From Nocardioides dokdonensis FR1436 (GTDB taxonomy: Bacteria > Actinomycetota > Actinomycetes > Propionibacteriales > Nocardioidaceae), in NCBI RefSeq assembly GCF_001653335.1, contig NZ_CP015079.1, positions 2,604,001-2,668,000 of the forward strand: a DNA stretch of 64,000 nt, given 5' to 3'. Of this stretch, positions 1 to 8,219 are shown piece after piece. The position numbers were made by a program, and so were the translations under genes. Position 1 is the stretch's first letter, and each line of letters opens with the position of its first letter. The notes below the pieces were generated by a model, which was not told the origin of the DNA, did no database searches, and worked only from the letters and a program-made list of their open reading frames with translations.

Positions 1-654
1 GGCGAGGGTCTCGTCGTTGGTCACCAGCGCACCGAGCAGGAGGTCGCTGTGCCCACCGAGGTACTTCGTGGCCGAGTGCACGACGATGTCGGCGCCGTCG
101 GCCAGCGGGGTCTGCACCAGGGGAGTGGCGAAGGTGTTGTCGACGACCACGTAGGCGCCGGCCGCGTGCGCAGCCTCGGCGATGCGGCGTACGTCGGCCA
201 CGTCGAGGTTCGGGTTGGTGGGCGTCTCGATCCACACCAGGGCCGCGTCGTCGCAGGCGGCCACGACGGCGTCGGTGTCCGCGACGTCGACGAGCAGGCT
301 GCGCACCCGGCCGCGCATCTCGAGGTCGGCCAGCTGGCCCAGGGTGCCGTTGTAGGCGCTGTCCGGGGCCACGACGAGCGCGCCGTGGCCGACCAGGTCG
401 AGCACCGTCGCGACCGCGGCCAGGCCCGAGGAGAAGGCCAGCGCGGTGCCGCCCTCGAGCTCACCCAGGGCCTCCTCGAACGCCTGCCAGGTCGGGTTGC
501 CGTAGCGGCCGTACTCGCGATCGCCGAGCGCCACGAAGGTCGAGGCCATCGTCAACGGGTGGTTCAACGGCTGGTCGGGCTCGTGGGGCGGACGGCCCGC
601 CGTCACCGCGACGGTGGACGGGCGGAGTGCAGCGGGCAGGGAGTCGTCGGCCAT
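1..654 (-). CDS. Cystathionine gamma-synthase/lyase-like PLP enzyme (C-terminus beyond window)
   Basis: Member of the Cys/Met-metabolism PLP-dependent family, which makes or breaks cystathionine-type thioethers in the cytoplasm. The ATG at 654 begins [17 protein letters not shown]. The visible 218 residues carry the family landmarks YGRYGNPT, the [12 protein letters not shown] segment and the cofactor motif [11 protein letters not shown], whose Lys197 should form the Schiff base with PLP. The frame is open to the window edge, so roughly the last 40 percent is missing. It is divergent from murF with only a short gap. Synthase, lyase or O-acetylhomoserine sulfhydrylase activity cannot be separated without the C-terminus. 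Confidence 0.88.
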   Translation of the reverse strand, partial: MADDSLPAALRPSTVAVTAGRPPHEPDQPLNHPLTMASTFVALGDREYGRYGNPTWQAFEEALGELEGGTALAFSSGLAAVATVLDLVGHGALVVAPDSAYNGTLGQLADLEMRGRVRSLLVDVADTDAVVAACDDAALVWIETPTNPNLDVADVRRIAEAAHAAGAYVVVDNTFATPLVQTPLADGADIVVHSATKYLGGHSDLLLGALVTNDETLA

Positions 655-664
655 GCCCACACAC

Positions 665-670
665 TAAGGT
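665..670 (+). promoter_or_regulatory. Candidate -10 box for the murF leader ORF
   Basis: TAAGGT fits the actinobacterial TANNNT -10 pattern and lies 8 bases before an ATG at 679. That distance would give a leaderless or nearly leaderless transcript. No clear -35 box was seen; the region overlaps the 5' end of the divergent PLP-enzyme gene. Confidence 0.35.
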
Positions 671-678
671 GACGGGCC

Positions 679-732
679 ATGACCTCGATGCCCGGGACCG
701 CACCCGGAGTGGCCCCCGGAGCAGCACGGTGA
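679..732 (+). CDS. Candidate 17-residue leader peptide overlapping the murF start
   Basis: A short frame starts at ATG 679 and encodes [17 protein letters not shown], ending at TGA 730-732. Its stop overlaps the proposed murF start as GTGA (GTG 729-731). The ATG sits 8 bases after a TAAGGT -10-like box, so ribosomes could load on the leaderless ATG and be delivered to murF by termination-reinitiation. It has no recognisable homologue and could be chance; the Pro/Gly/Ala content is ordinary for this composition. The call rests on position only. Confidence 0.3.
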   Translation: MTSMPGTAPGVAPGAAR

Positions 733-2111
733 TCGCCCTGACGCTCGCCCGGATCGCCGAGGTGGTCGGCGGCGAGGTCGTCGCCGACCCCCCTGTCGCC
801 AGCGAGCCCGTCACCGTCACCGGCCCGGTCGTCATCGACAGCCGCGAGGCCCGGCCCGGCGGCCTGTTCGTCGCCTTCGTCGGCGAGCGCACCGACGGGC
901 ACGAGCACGTCCCTCAGGCCGCCGAGGCGGGCGCTGTCGCGGTGCTCGGCAGCCGCCCGACCACCCTCCCGACCGTGGTCGTGGCCGACCCGCAGCAGGC
1001 GCTGCAGCGACTGGCCGCGCACGTCGTCGCCGAGGTGCGCCGCGCCGGCCGCCTCACCGTCCTCGCGATCACCGGCTCCCAGGGCAAGACCTCGACCAAG
1101 GACCTCCTCGGCGCCGTGCTCGAGCACGCCGCGCCGACCGTGGCCACGCGGGGCTCCTTCAACAACGAGCTGGGGATGCCGCTGACGGCGCTGCGCACCG
1201 AGGCCGACACCCGCTTCCTGGTGCTGGAGCTCGGCGCCCGCGGGCGGGGGCACATCGCCGAGCTGACCGACCTGGTCCGGCCAGACATCTCCGTGGTCCT
1301 CAACGTCGGCCAGGCGCACCTGGGTGAGTTCGGGTCGCAGGACGCCATCGCCGAGGCGAAGGGCGAGCTGGTGCAGGCCCTGACCGCGACCGGGACCGCC
1401 GTGCTCAACCACGGCGACGAACGGGTCGCAGCGATGGCGCGGCTCACCGACGGATCCGTCGTCACCTTCGGGGACGGTGCGGGGGCCGACGTGCGCGTCG
1501 AGGACCTGACCCTGGACCGTCTGGGACGGCCGTCCTTCGTGCTGGCGACCCCCCAGGGCTCGGTGCCGGTGGCGTTGCAGGTCGTCGGCTCGCACCAGGC
1601 GCTCAACGCGGCCGCTGCGTGCGCCGCCGCCCTGGCCGCGGGCCTCGACCCGGCCCAGGTCGCCCAGGCGCTGGACGAGGTCACCACGCTCTCGCAGTGG
1701 CGCATGGAGCTGCGGGAGCTGGACCGCGGGGTCATCGTGCTCAACGACTCCTACAACGCCAACCCCGAGTCGATGCGGGCCGCGCTCGACGCGCTCGCCT
1801 CCATCGGCGCCGACCCCGGCGTGCGCCGCACCGTCGCCGTGCTGGGCGAGATGCGCGAGCTGGGGGACTCCGGCCACGAGGAGCACGAGGGCGTCGGCTC
1901 CTACGCGGCCGCGCTGGGAGTCGACCTGGTCGTCGTCGTCGGAGACGCCGCGCACGGCATCCGGGACGGCGCGGGGGAGCGGGCCGTCGCCGTGGCCGAC
2001 AACGTGGAGGCCGTCGCCTGGGTCCAGGAGCACATCGGCGACGGTGACGCAGTTCTCTTCAAGGCCTCGCGCGGGGCGCGCCTGGACGAGGTCGCTGCGG
2101 CGCTTCAGTAG
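729..2111 (+). CDS. murF: UDP-N-acetylmuramoyl-tripeptide--D-alanyl-D-alanine ligase
   Basis: Adds D-Ala-D-Ala to the UDP-MurNAc-tripeptide, the last cytoplasmic step of the muropeptide. The protein (460 aa) has the Mur ligase three-domain plan: an N-terminal uridine-binding region starting [15 protein letters not shown], the ATP loop [11 protein letters not shown] at about residues 114-124, and the [11 protein letters not shown] motif near residue 340. GTG 729 is chosen because the conserved N-terminus begins there; an upstream in-frame extension from 627 would add 34 residues not expected in the family. ddl follows 11 bases downstream, so ligase and dipeptide supplier are co-transcribed. 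Confidence 0.95.
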   Translation: MIALTLARIAEVVGGEVVADPPVASEPVTVTGPVVIDSREARPGGLFVAFVGERTDGHEHVPQAAEAGAVAVLGSRPTTLPTVVVADPQQALQRLAAHVVAEVRRAGRLTVLAITGSQGKTSTKDLLGAVLEHAAPTVATRGSFNNELGMPLTALRTEADTRFLVLELGARGRGHIAELTDLVRPDISVVLNVGQAHLGEFGSQDAIAEAKGELVQALTATGTAVLNHGDERVAAMARLTDGSVVTFGDGAGADVRVEDLTLDRLGRPSFVLATPQGSVPVALQVVGSHQALNAAAACAAALAAGLDPAQVAQALDEVTTLSQWRMELRELDRGVIVLNDSYNANPESMRAALDALASIGADPGVRRTVAVLGEMRELGDSGHEEHEGVGSYAAALGVDLVVVVGDAAHGIRDGAGERAVAVADNVEAVAWVQEHIGDGDAVLFKASRGARLDEVAAALQ

Positions 2112-2122
2112 GGTCGCGGACC

Positions 2123-3202
2123 ATGACCGAGACCCCTCCCCGCAAGATCCGGGTGGCCCTCGTCTTCGGCGGCCGGTCGGGCGAGCACGCCATCTCCGCC
2201 GCCACCGCCGGTGGCGTGATGAAGGCGATCGACACCGACGTCTACGACGTGCTGCCGGTCGGCATCACGCGCGAGGGCCGGTGGGTCCTGGCCAGCGGTG
2301 ACGCGTCCCGCTGGCAGCTCAGCGCCGGCAACCTGCCCGAGGTCACCGCCGACTCCGGCCGGGAGATCGCCAGCCTCAGCGAGGCCGGCCCCGTGGACGT
2401 CGTCTTCCCCCTCCTGCACGGGCCCTACGGCGAGGACGGCACCATCCAGGGCCTCCTCGAGCTCGCCGGGGTCCGCTACGTCGGTGCCGGCGTCCTGGCC
2501 TCCGCGGTCGGGATGGACAAGCACTACATGAAGCTGGTCTTCGCGGGCCACGGCCTGGCCGTGGGGCCGTACGTCGTCGTGCGACCCGGCGACTGGGAGC
2601 GGCGCCAGTCCGAGGTCGTCGACCGCATCCAGGCCGAGCTGGACTTCCCGGTCTTCGTGAAGCCGGCCCGGGCCGGCTCGTCGCTCGGGGTCACCCGGGT
2701 CGATGACGTGACCGGGCTCGCCGACGCCATCGAGGAGGCCCGCTTCCACGACCCGAAGGTCCTCGTCGAGCAGGGACTCCAAGGCCGCGAGATCGAGTGC
2801 GCCGTCCTGGGCGGTCGCCAGGGCGGTCCGCCGCGCGCCTCGGTGCCGGGCGAGATCGTCGTCGACCACGGCGCGGCGTCGTTCTACGACTTCGAGGCCA
2901 AGTACCTCTCCGACTCCCAGGCGCGCACCGAGGCGCCGGCCGACCTGCCCGACGACGTCGCGGAGCGGGTGCGCGAGGTCGCGGTCCAGGCCTTCGAGGC
3001 GATCGGCGGCGAGGGGCTCTCGCGGGTCGACGTCTTCGTCGCCCGGGACGGCGAGGTGGTCGTCAACGAGATCAACACGATGCCCGGGTTCACCCCGATC
3101 TCCATGTACTCGAAGATGTGGGAGGCCTCGGGCCTGTCCTACACCGAGCTGGTCGACGAGCTCATCCAGCTCGCGCTGGAGCGCCCCCTCGGCTTGCGCT
3201 GA
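2123..3202 (+). CDS. ddl: D-alanine--D-alanine ligase
   Basis: ATP-grasp enzyme joining two D-alanines, the substrate of the adjacent MurF. The 359-residue length is normal. Visible motifs are GGRSGEHAIS at residues 16-25, FPLLHGPYGEDG, VKPARAGSSLGV in the ATP-grasp domain and the metal-binding NEINTMPGFTPIS near the C-terminus (Glu316 and Asn318, with an upstream Asp in SRVDVF). ATG 2123 lies 11 bases after murF. It is the canonical Ddl of the window; compare the divergent paralogue encoded convergently at 3224-4180. Confidence 0.96.
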   Translation: MTETPPRKIRVALVFGGRSGEHAISAATAGGVMKAIDTDVYDVLPVGITREGRWVLASGDASRWQLSAGNLPEVTADSGREIASLSEAGPVDVVFPLLHGPYGEDGTIQGLLELAGVRYVGAGVLASAVGMDKHYMKLVFAGHGLAVGPYVVVRPGDWERRQSEVVDRIQAELDFPVFVKPARAGSSLGVTRVDDVTGLADAIEEARFHDPKVLVEQGLQGREIECAVLGGRQGGPPRASVPGEIVVDHGAASFYDFEAKYLSDSQARTEAPADLPDDVAERVREVAVQAFEAIGGEGLSRVDVFVARDGEVVVNEINTMPGFTPISMYSKMWEASGLSYTELVDELIQLALERPLGLR

Positions 3203-3223
3203 GTCGCCCCGGCGCTGCGGTGC

Positions 3224-4180
3224 TCAGCCGCGCAGCACGCGCCGGACGGAGTCCAGCGTGACCTGGCCCAGGCTGGTGCCCGACAGGGTGCAGGCGTAGG
3301 GCATCACCGAGGTCTCGGTGGTGCCCGGGGTGATCGCGACCTCGAGCACGACGTAGCTGCCGTCAGGGGAGACGATGAAGTCCGAGCGCGACACGTCGCG
3401 CAGCCCGAGCACCCGGTGCGCCTCGACCGCGGTGCGCCCGAGCTCCTCGATGAGCTCCTCGGGCAGCTCGGGGCGCGAGAACGAGACGAACTCGGCGGTG
3501 TAGCGCGCCGCGAAGTCGAACTGGTGACCCTTCTCGTACTCCACCGCCACCGGCGTGAGCGCCTGCACACCCTCGTCGGTCTCGACGCACACGACGCTGA
3601 CGTCGGTGCCGTCGTGGAAGCGCTCGACCAGCGCGTGCTCGCCGTAGGAGTAGGCGGTGACCAGGGCTGAGGGGAGCGCGGCCAGGCCGTCGACGCCGGT
3701 GACGCCCAGGGCGCTGCCGCAGCGGGTCGGCTTGACGACGACCCGCTCGCCGAGGCGGTGCATGACATGCTCCATCAGCGCGGGCGCACCGATGTCGCGG
3801 AAGGTCTGGGCCGAGAGCCCGACGCTCTGGGGGACGGGCAGTCCGGCGCGGCGCAGCAGCTCGCGCGCCGACCCCTTGTCGTAGGCGACCCGGCAGGCGC
3901 GGCTGTGGGAGCCGACGTAGGGCAGGTCGATCAGCTCCAGCAGCGTCTGGATCTCGCCGTCCTCACCGAACTGGCCGTGCAGCGCCGGCACCGCCGCGAC
4001 CACCTTGTGCTGCTCCAGCGTGTGCAGCAGGTTGCGGTCGAAGTCGTAGGCCTCGGCGTCGACACCCACGGCGCGCAGCTCGCGCACCAGGTTGCGGCCA
4101 CTGGCCAGGGACACGTCACGCTCGTGGCTCAAACCGCCGGCGATGACGGCGACAGGTCCGGGAAGCAGGTCCTCGCTCAT
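3224..4180 (-). CDS. Divergent D-Ala-D-Ala ligase-like ATP-grasp protein
   Basis: A second Ddl-family protein, 318 aa from ATG 4180, convergent with the canonical ddl. It keeps the family frame: AVIAGGLSHERDVSLASG at the N-terminus, VPALHGQFGEDGE, VVVKPTRCGSALGV and SRSDFIVSPDG. The terminal metal motif reads LEVAITPGTTETS, so the Glu (about 280) is kept but the Asn that coordinates Mg2+ in Ddl is Ala (about 282). That suggests a different amino-acid pair, altered metal use or a non-catalytic role. A GTG at 4198 would add six residues; ATG 4180 fits the family better. Not a pseudogene: the frame is intact. Confidence 0.82.
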   Translation of the reverse strand: MSEDLLPGPVAVIAGGLSHERDVSLASGRNLVRELRAVGVDAEAYDFDRNLLHTLEQHKVVAAVPALHGQFGEDGEIQTLLELIDLPYVGSHSRACRVAYDKGSARELLRRAGLPVPQSVGLSAQTFRDIGAPALMEHVMHRLGERVVVKPTRCGSALGVTGVDGLAALPSALVTAYSYGEHALVERFHDGTDVSVVCVETDEGVQALTPVAVEYEKGHQFDFAARYTAEFVSFSRPELPEELIEELGRTAVEAHRVLGLRDVSRSDFIVSPDGSYVVLEVAITPGTTETSVMPYACTLSGTSLGQVTLDSVRRVLRG

Positions 4181-4218
4181 GGCACGAGCGTCCCACACGC
4201 CTCCGACGACCCGTCACC

Positions 4219-4707
4219 TCACCGGCAGCGCTGGACGAGGTCGAGGTGCTCCTCGATGGGTGCGGCCAGCGCGGACAGGACCGCGAACGAGGTCCCGCCG
4301 CGGTAGCCCTCGGGCACCTCGAGCTCCACGCGGGGCCGGTAGCCGATGGTGGTGCCGGTGACGGGACCGTCCTCGCGCCCCAGCTGCTGGGGCGGGAAGA
4401 ACCAACCGATGCCGACGATCTCGTCACACGAGGGCGCGATCAGCTCACGGAAGGCAGGGGGCTCCTCGACGCCGCAGGTCACCACCAGCCCGTCGCCCCA
4501 CGCCCGCGCCGGCGCGTCGGCGGGGGAGACCTCGGCGCTCTCGAGACCGGCCAGCTCGTCGGGCAGGTCGTCGAGGAACGTCGAGCAGGTGGCGGCGTCG
4601 TCGGCGCTCAACACGGGCGCGGTGACCTCGACCGCCCCGCTGCACCCGCCCAGGAGCAGGGCCAGCGACAGCGTCAGGGCGGAGGCCCGGATGGGCTCGA
4701 TGCTCAG
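4219..4707 (-). CDS. DUF3515 family lipoprotein
   Basis: About 162 residues with a lipoprotein signal: a short basic start (IEPIR), a hydrophobic stretch and the lipobox LLGGC. The body resembles the actinobacterial DUF3515 family, of unknown function. Cysteines in TCSTFLDDL, VTCGVEE, PSCDE and QRCR suggest disulfides outside the membrane. No ATG, GTG or TTG precedes the signal peptide in frame; the best start is CTG 4707, which overlaps the stop of the upstream AsnC gene as CTGA, implying translational coupling. The start is therefore uncertain. A DUF3515 gene beside an AsnC-type gene and thiL is, as I recall, common in this group. Confidence 0.75.
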   Translation of the reverse strand: MSIEPIRASALTLSLALLLGGCSGAVEVTAPVLSADDAATCSTFLDDLPDELAGLESAEVSPADAPARAWGDGLVVTCGVEEPPAFRELIAPSCDEIVGIGWFFPPQQLGREDGPVTGTTIGYRPRVELEVPEGYRGGTSFAVLSALAAPIEEHLDLVQRCR

Positions 4708-4940
4708 ATGTGGACGACGGGGCAGGTCAGGGTGCGGGTGATGCCGTCGAGGACCTGGACCTTCGACACGACCAGCTTGCCGAGCTCGTCGACGTTGCGG
4801 GCCTCGGCGCGCACGATCACGTCGTAGGGACCGGTGACGTCCTCGGCCAGGGTCACGCCCTTGACCTGGGCGATCGCGGTGGCGACCTCTGCGGCCTTGC
4901 CGACGTCGGTCTGGATCAGGATGTAGGCCTGCACGACCAT
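4704..4940 (-). CDS. Lrp/AsnC ligand-binding domain protein (stand-alone RAM domain)
   Basis: A 78-residue protein that is only the effector-binding half of an Lrp/AsnC regulator, with no helix-turn-helix. It starts MVVQAYILIQTDVGKAAEVA and contains the family pattern VTGPYDVIVRAEA. ATG 4940 is chosen over an ATG 33 bases upstream because it has a GAGGAG ribosome site at the right distance and matches the domain start. Stand-alone RAM domains form ring oligomers that bind amino acids; the ligand here is unknown. It is the first gene of a pair with the DUF3515 lipoprotein. Confidence 0.88.
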   Translation of the reverse strand: MVVQAYILIQTDVGKAAEVATAIAQVKGVTLAEDVTGPYDVIVRAEARNVDELGKLVVSKVQVLDGITRTLTCPVVHI

Positions 4941-5090
4941 CGTGGAGCTCCTCAAAGGTTGTCGGCACGGCACGGGGCCGCGGACACGTCACCCGGATGT
5001 GTCGGCGACAACCTACCCGCTGCGAGTCACCTGGTCACCGTCCGGCCCGGCAGGTGCCTCGACGCCCCCGCCGTCTGGTGGGATGGGGAC

Positions 5091-6074
5091 ATGGCCACCG
5101 ACCAGCACCCGGACCCCGCAGCCGCGCTCGAACCCGGTGCCACCCTGGGCGACATCGGTGAGTTCGCCCTCATCTCGGCGCTGACCCAGCGCTTCCCGCA
5201 GGGCGAGCAGGTCCTCATCGGGCCGGGGGACGACGCCGCGGTGCTGCGGGTGCGCACCGGTCACGTGGTGGTCTCCACCGACCTGATGGTCGAGGGGCGC
5301 CACTTCCGTCGGGACTGGGCCTCGGCCGCCGACGTCGGGCACCGTGCCGCGGCCCAGAACATCTCCGACATCAACGCGATGGGCGGCACGGCCACCTCGC
5401 TGACCATCGGGATCGCCGCCCCCGTCGACCTCGAGGCGCAGTGGCTCCTCGACTTCGCCCAGGGCTTCGCCGACGAGTGCGCGCTCGTGGGCGCCAGCGT
5501 CGTGGGCGGGGACCTGACCCGGGGCGACCAGGTCGTCGTCGCGGTCACGGTGCTGGGGGCCTGCACGGTCGCGCCCGTCGTCCGCTCAGGGGCCGGGCCC
5601 GGGGACGTCCTCGCCGTGGCCGGGCGCCAGGGCTGGGCCGCCGGGGGACTGGCCGTGCTCGGCCGCGGCTTCCGCTCCCCGCGGGTGCTGGTGGAGGCCT
5701 ACCGCCGACCCGAGCCGCCGTACGCCGCCGGGCCGGCCGCCGCCGACGCCGGCGCCACCTCGATGATCGACGTCTCCGACGGACTGCTCTCCGAGGTCGC
5801 CCACCTCGCCACCGCCTCCGGGGTCCGCATCGACGTGCGCAGCGCCGACCTCGAGGTGCCCGAGCCGCTGCACGCGGTCGCGGCGGCGCTGGGCGGGGTC
5901 GACCCCGTGGGGTTCGTGCTCTCCGGGGGCGACGACCACGCGCTGCTGGCGACCTTCCCGGCCGACGCCGACCTGCCGGAGGGCTGGGCCGTCATCGGCA
6001 GCGTCGCCGAGGGCGAGGGCGTCACCGTGGACGGGGCGGTCCGCACCGGCGACACCGGGTGGACGCACTTCTGA
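5091..6074 (+). CDS. thiL: Thiamine-monophosphate kinase
   Basis: Phosphorylates thiamine monophosphate to the active diphosphate cofactor. The 327-residue protein begins MATDQHPDP and contains the ThiL/PurM-like motifs LIGPGDDAAVL, STDLMVEGRHF, NISDINAMGG and SVVGGDLTRGD, and IDVSDGLLSE in the second half. These form the Mg-ATP and substrate sites of the dimeric fold. ATG 5091 is preferred over upstream in-frame codons because the conserved GDIGEFALI region follows about 20 residues later. It is divergent from the AsnC gene and convergent with rpmB. Confidence 0.94.
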   Translation: MATDQHPDPAAALEPGATLGDIGEFALISALTQRFPQGEQVLIGPGDDAAVLRVRTGHVVVSTDLMVEGRHFRRDWASAADVGHRAAAQNISDINAMGGTATSLTIGIAAPVDLEAQWLLDFAQGFADECALVGASVVGGDLTRGDQVVVAVTVLGACTVAPVVRSGAGPGDVLAVAGRQGWAAGGLAVLGRGFRSPRVLVEAYRRPEPPYAAGPAAADAGATSMIDVSDGLLSEVAHLATASGVRIDVRSADLEVPEPLHAVAAALGGVDPVGFVLSGGDDHALLATFPADADLPEGWAVIGSVAEGEGVTVDGAVRTGDTGWTHF

Positions 6075-6078
6075 CGCA

Positions 6079-6114
6079 CGAACGGCCGCCACCCGGTGGG
6101 GTGACGGCCGTTCG
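6079..6114. terminator. Bidirectional terminator between thiL and rpmB
   Basis: A 10-bp perfect stem (CGAACGGCCG at 6079-6088 with its complement at 6105-6114) encloses a 16-base loop that can itself pair (CCAC with GTGG). It sits between two convergent genes. There is no T-run, as is common for GC-rich actinobacterial terminators. Confidence 0.65.
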
Positions 6115-6134
6115 ACGGCGGAACGAGGGGGAGG

Positions 6135-6320
6135 TCAGCGAGAGACCTTGCCCGCCTTCAGGCAGCCGGTGCAGACGTTGAGACGCTTGGGGGTGCCGTT
6201 GACCGTGGCACGCACCCGCTGGATGTTGGGGTCGAAGCGGCGCTTCGTGATCTTGCGCGACCACGGCCGGTTGTTGCCGAAGCCAGGCTTCTTGGCGCAG
6301 ATGTCGCAGACGGCAGCCAC
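6135..6320 (-). CDS. rpmB: 50S ribosomal protein bL28
   Basis: A 61-residue large-subunit protein, MAAVCDICAKKPGFGNNRPW onward, with the zinc-ribbon pairs CDIC and CTGC. This is the cysteine-containing form of L28. ATG 6320 has an upstream AGGAGTT ribosome site. The gene is a stand-alone unit, with its own promoter candidate about 100 bases upstream and a terminator shared with thiL. Confidence 0.96.
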   Translation of the reverse strand: MAAVCDICAKKPGFGNNRPWSRKITKRRFDPNIQRVRATVNGTPKRLNVCTGCLKAGKVSR

Positions 6321-6422
6321 CGTGAACTCCTGAAGGATCGAGGTTGGGACGTAAAGTGTTCGAGCTTGTCGAGCGAGGTTCGAGCAAAGATCGAGGGGCC
6401 CGATGCTTCGGGCAACCGGTCC

Positions 6423-6455
6423 AGAGTATCCGAGGGCCCCGGTAGGTCGGAAATC
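6423..6455 (-). promoter_or_regulatory. rpmB promoter (GATTTC-N21-TACTCT)
   Basis: Read on the minus strand, GATTTC at 6455-6450 is followed after exactly 21 bases by TACTCT at 6428-6423, then GGACCGG. The same layout precedes rpsP, rplS, rpsB and the DUF177-rpmF unit. Predicted transcription start is near 6415, giving a leader of about 95 bases. Confidence 0.6.
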
Positions 6456-6512
6456 CTGGTGTCCTGGACCCCCTGGTGCGCGTCACACCGCGCCTCCGGG
6501 GTCGGTGCACAC

Positions 6513-6518
6513 TAACGT
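6513..6518 (+). promoter_or_regulatory. Candidate -10 box for a leaderless transcript
   Basis: TAACGT matches TANNNT and lies 8 bases before the GTG start at 6527. No Shine-Dalgarno sequence precedes that GTG, consistent with leaderless translation. Confidence 0.4.
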
Positions 6519-6526
6519 GTCGCCCC

Positions 6527-8197
6527 GTGAAGGCAGTGGGAGCGACCGGTCCGGGGGTCAAGCTGGACGTCGTGCTGCTCTTCGTCGACATCGCCGTCGA
6601 CGCCCTGGGAGCGGCGCGGGAGGAGATCGACGCCCTCAACGTCTACCCGGTGCCCGACGGCGACACCGGCACCAACATGTACCTCACCGTCTCGTCCGCC
6701 CGCGACGCGGTGCGGGAGTCCACCGGGGGTGACCCCGACGCCCACGTCGGCGAGGCGCTCGCCGCCTTCAGCCGCGGGGCGCTGCTCGGAGCGCGCGGCA
6801 ACTCCGGGGTCATCCTCAGCGAGATGATGCGCGCGATCGCCCGTCGCCTGGCCCGGGCGACCCCCGGCGAGCGCAACGCCGAGGTGCTCGCCGACGGGCT
6901 GCGGCTGGCCACCGACGCGGCGTACGCCGCCGTGGGCACCCCGGTCGAGGGCACGATGCTGACGGTGGCCCGCGCCGCCGCCGACGCGGCCGAGAGCGCC
7001 GCGAGCGACCCCGCGGCCCGGACCCGCGACGTCTTCACCGGCGCCGCCGAGGCGGCTCGGACCGCGCTCGCCGCCACCCCCACGCAGCTGCAGGCGCTCG
7101 CCGACGCCGGGGTCGTCGATGCCGGCGGTCGCGGGCTCAGCGTGGTCCTGGACGCGGCCGACACGGCGCTGACCGGACGCCGCCACGACCCCCTGCCGCC
7201 CCGCCTGGGCAGGCACGCCCTCCCGGTGACGGGCCACGGCGTGCCCGGCGCCGACCTCACCCCCGGCGGTCCGTCGTACGAGGTGATGTACCTGCTCGAC
7301 ACCGACGCCGAGCACGTGCCGGCGCTGCGGGAGCGGCTCGCCGCAGTGGGTGACTCGCTGGTGGTCGTGGGCGACGAGCGCCTGTGGAACGTCCACGTCC
7401 ACGTCGACGACGTCGGCGCCGCGATCGAGGCCGGCATCGAGGCCGGTCGCCCGCACCGCATCCGGGTCACCCACTTCCACGACCAGGTCAACGAGCAGGC
7501 CGAGCAGGCGCAGCCGCCACGCCCGCGCCGGGGCCGGTGCGTCGTGGTCGTCGCGGCCGGGCCCGGGTTGTCGACCCTGTTCAGCGGCGCAGGCGCCGTC
7601 GTGGTCGAGGGCGGTCCCGGACGACGCCCCTCGACCGGTGAGCTGCTCGAGGCCATCACGGGCTGCGGTGCGCAGGAGGTGGTGGTGCTGCCCAACGACG
7701 GCGACTCGGTGCGCTCCGCCCAGGTCGCCGCCTCCACCGCCACCCAGGACGCCGGGGTGCGGGTGGCGGTGATCCCCACCCAGGCGCAGGTGCAGGGCCT
7801 GGCCGCGCTGGCCGTGCACGAGCCGGGTCGCGCGTTCGACGCCGACGTCCTCGAGATGACCGCCACCGCCCGTCACGCCCGCCACGGTGCGGTCACCGTG
7901 GCGGCGCGCCGGGCGATCACCATGGCCGGGCCGTGCGAGCCCGGCGACGCCCTCGGCGTCGTCGCCGGTGACTTCGCGGTCGTCGGCTCCGACCTCGCCG
8001 TCGTCGCGACCGACGTGCTCGACCGCCTGGTCGCCGGTGGCGGCGAGCTCGTGACGATCGTCTCGGGCGCCGACGACGCGGACGGCGCGCTGGCCGAGCA
8101 CTGCGTCGCCTGGCTGGCCGACCACCACCCCTATGTCGACGCCGTGGTGTACGACGGTGGGCAGGAGCGCTACCCGCTGCTGCTCGCGGTGGAGTGA
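6527..8197 (+). CDS. DAK2 domain protein, FakA-like fatty acid kinase catalytic subunit
   Basis: A 556-residue protein whose N-terminal DAK2/DhaL-type kinase domain carries NVYPVPDGDTGTNMYLT and LLGARGNSGVILSE, the nucleotide and Mg-binding motifs. The C-terminal half, with VVVLPNDGDSV and IPTQAQVQG, matches the FakA/YloV arrangement. In Firmicutes FakA phosphorylates FakB-bound fatty acids; no FakB (DegV) gene is in the window, so that role is inference. GTG 6527 is chosen because of the -10-like TAACGT just upstream. It precedes recG, an order I recall as usual in actinobacteria. Confidence 0.85.
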   Translation: MKAVGATGPGVKLDVVLLFVDIAVDALGAAREEIDALNVYPVPDGDTGTNMYLTVSSARDAVRESTGGDPDAHVGEALAAFSRGALLGARGNSGVILSEMMRAIARRLARATPGERNAEVLADGLRLATDAAYAAVGTPVEGTMLTVARAAADAAESAASDPAARTRDVFTGAAEAARTALAATPTQLQALADAGVVDAGGRGLSVVLDAADTALTGRRHDPLPPRLGRHALPVTGHGVPGADLTPGGPSYEVMYLLDTDAEHVPALRERLAAVGDSLVVVGDERLWNVHVHVDDVGAAIEAGIEAGRPHRIRVTHFHDQVNEQAEQAQPPRPRRGRCVVVVAAGPGLSTLFSGAGAVVVEGGPGRRPSTGELLEAITGCGAQEVVVLPNDGDSVRSAQVAASTATQDAGVRVAVIPTQAQVQGLAALAVHEPGRAFDADVLEMTATARHARHGAVTVAARRAITMAGPCEPGDALGVVAGDFAVVGSDLAVVATDVLDRLVAGGGELVTIVSGADDADGALAEHCVAWLADHHPYVDAVVYDGGQERYPLLLAVE

Positions 8198-8219
8198 CCG
8201 ACCAGGAGGTGGTGCAGTC

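Noticed and set aside
3224..4180. Second Ddl-like gene as a pseudogene
   Set aside because: The frame is intact over the full family length and most motifs are kept; only one metal ligand differs.
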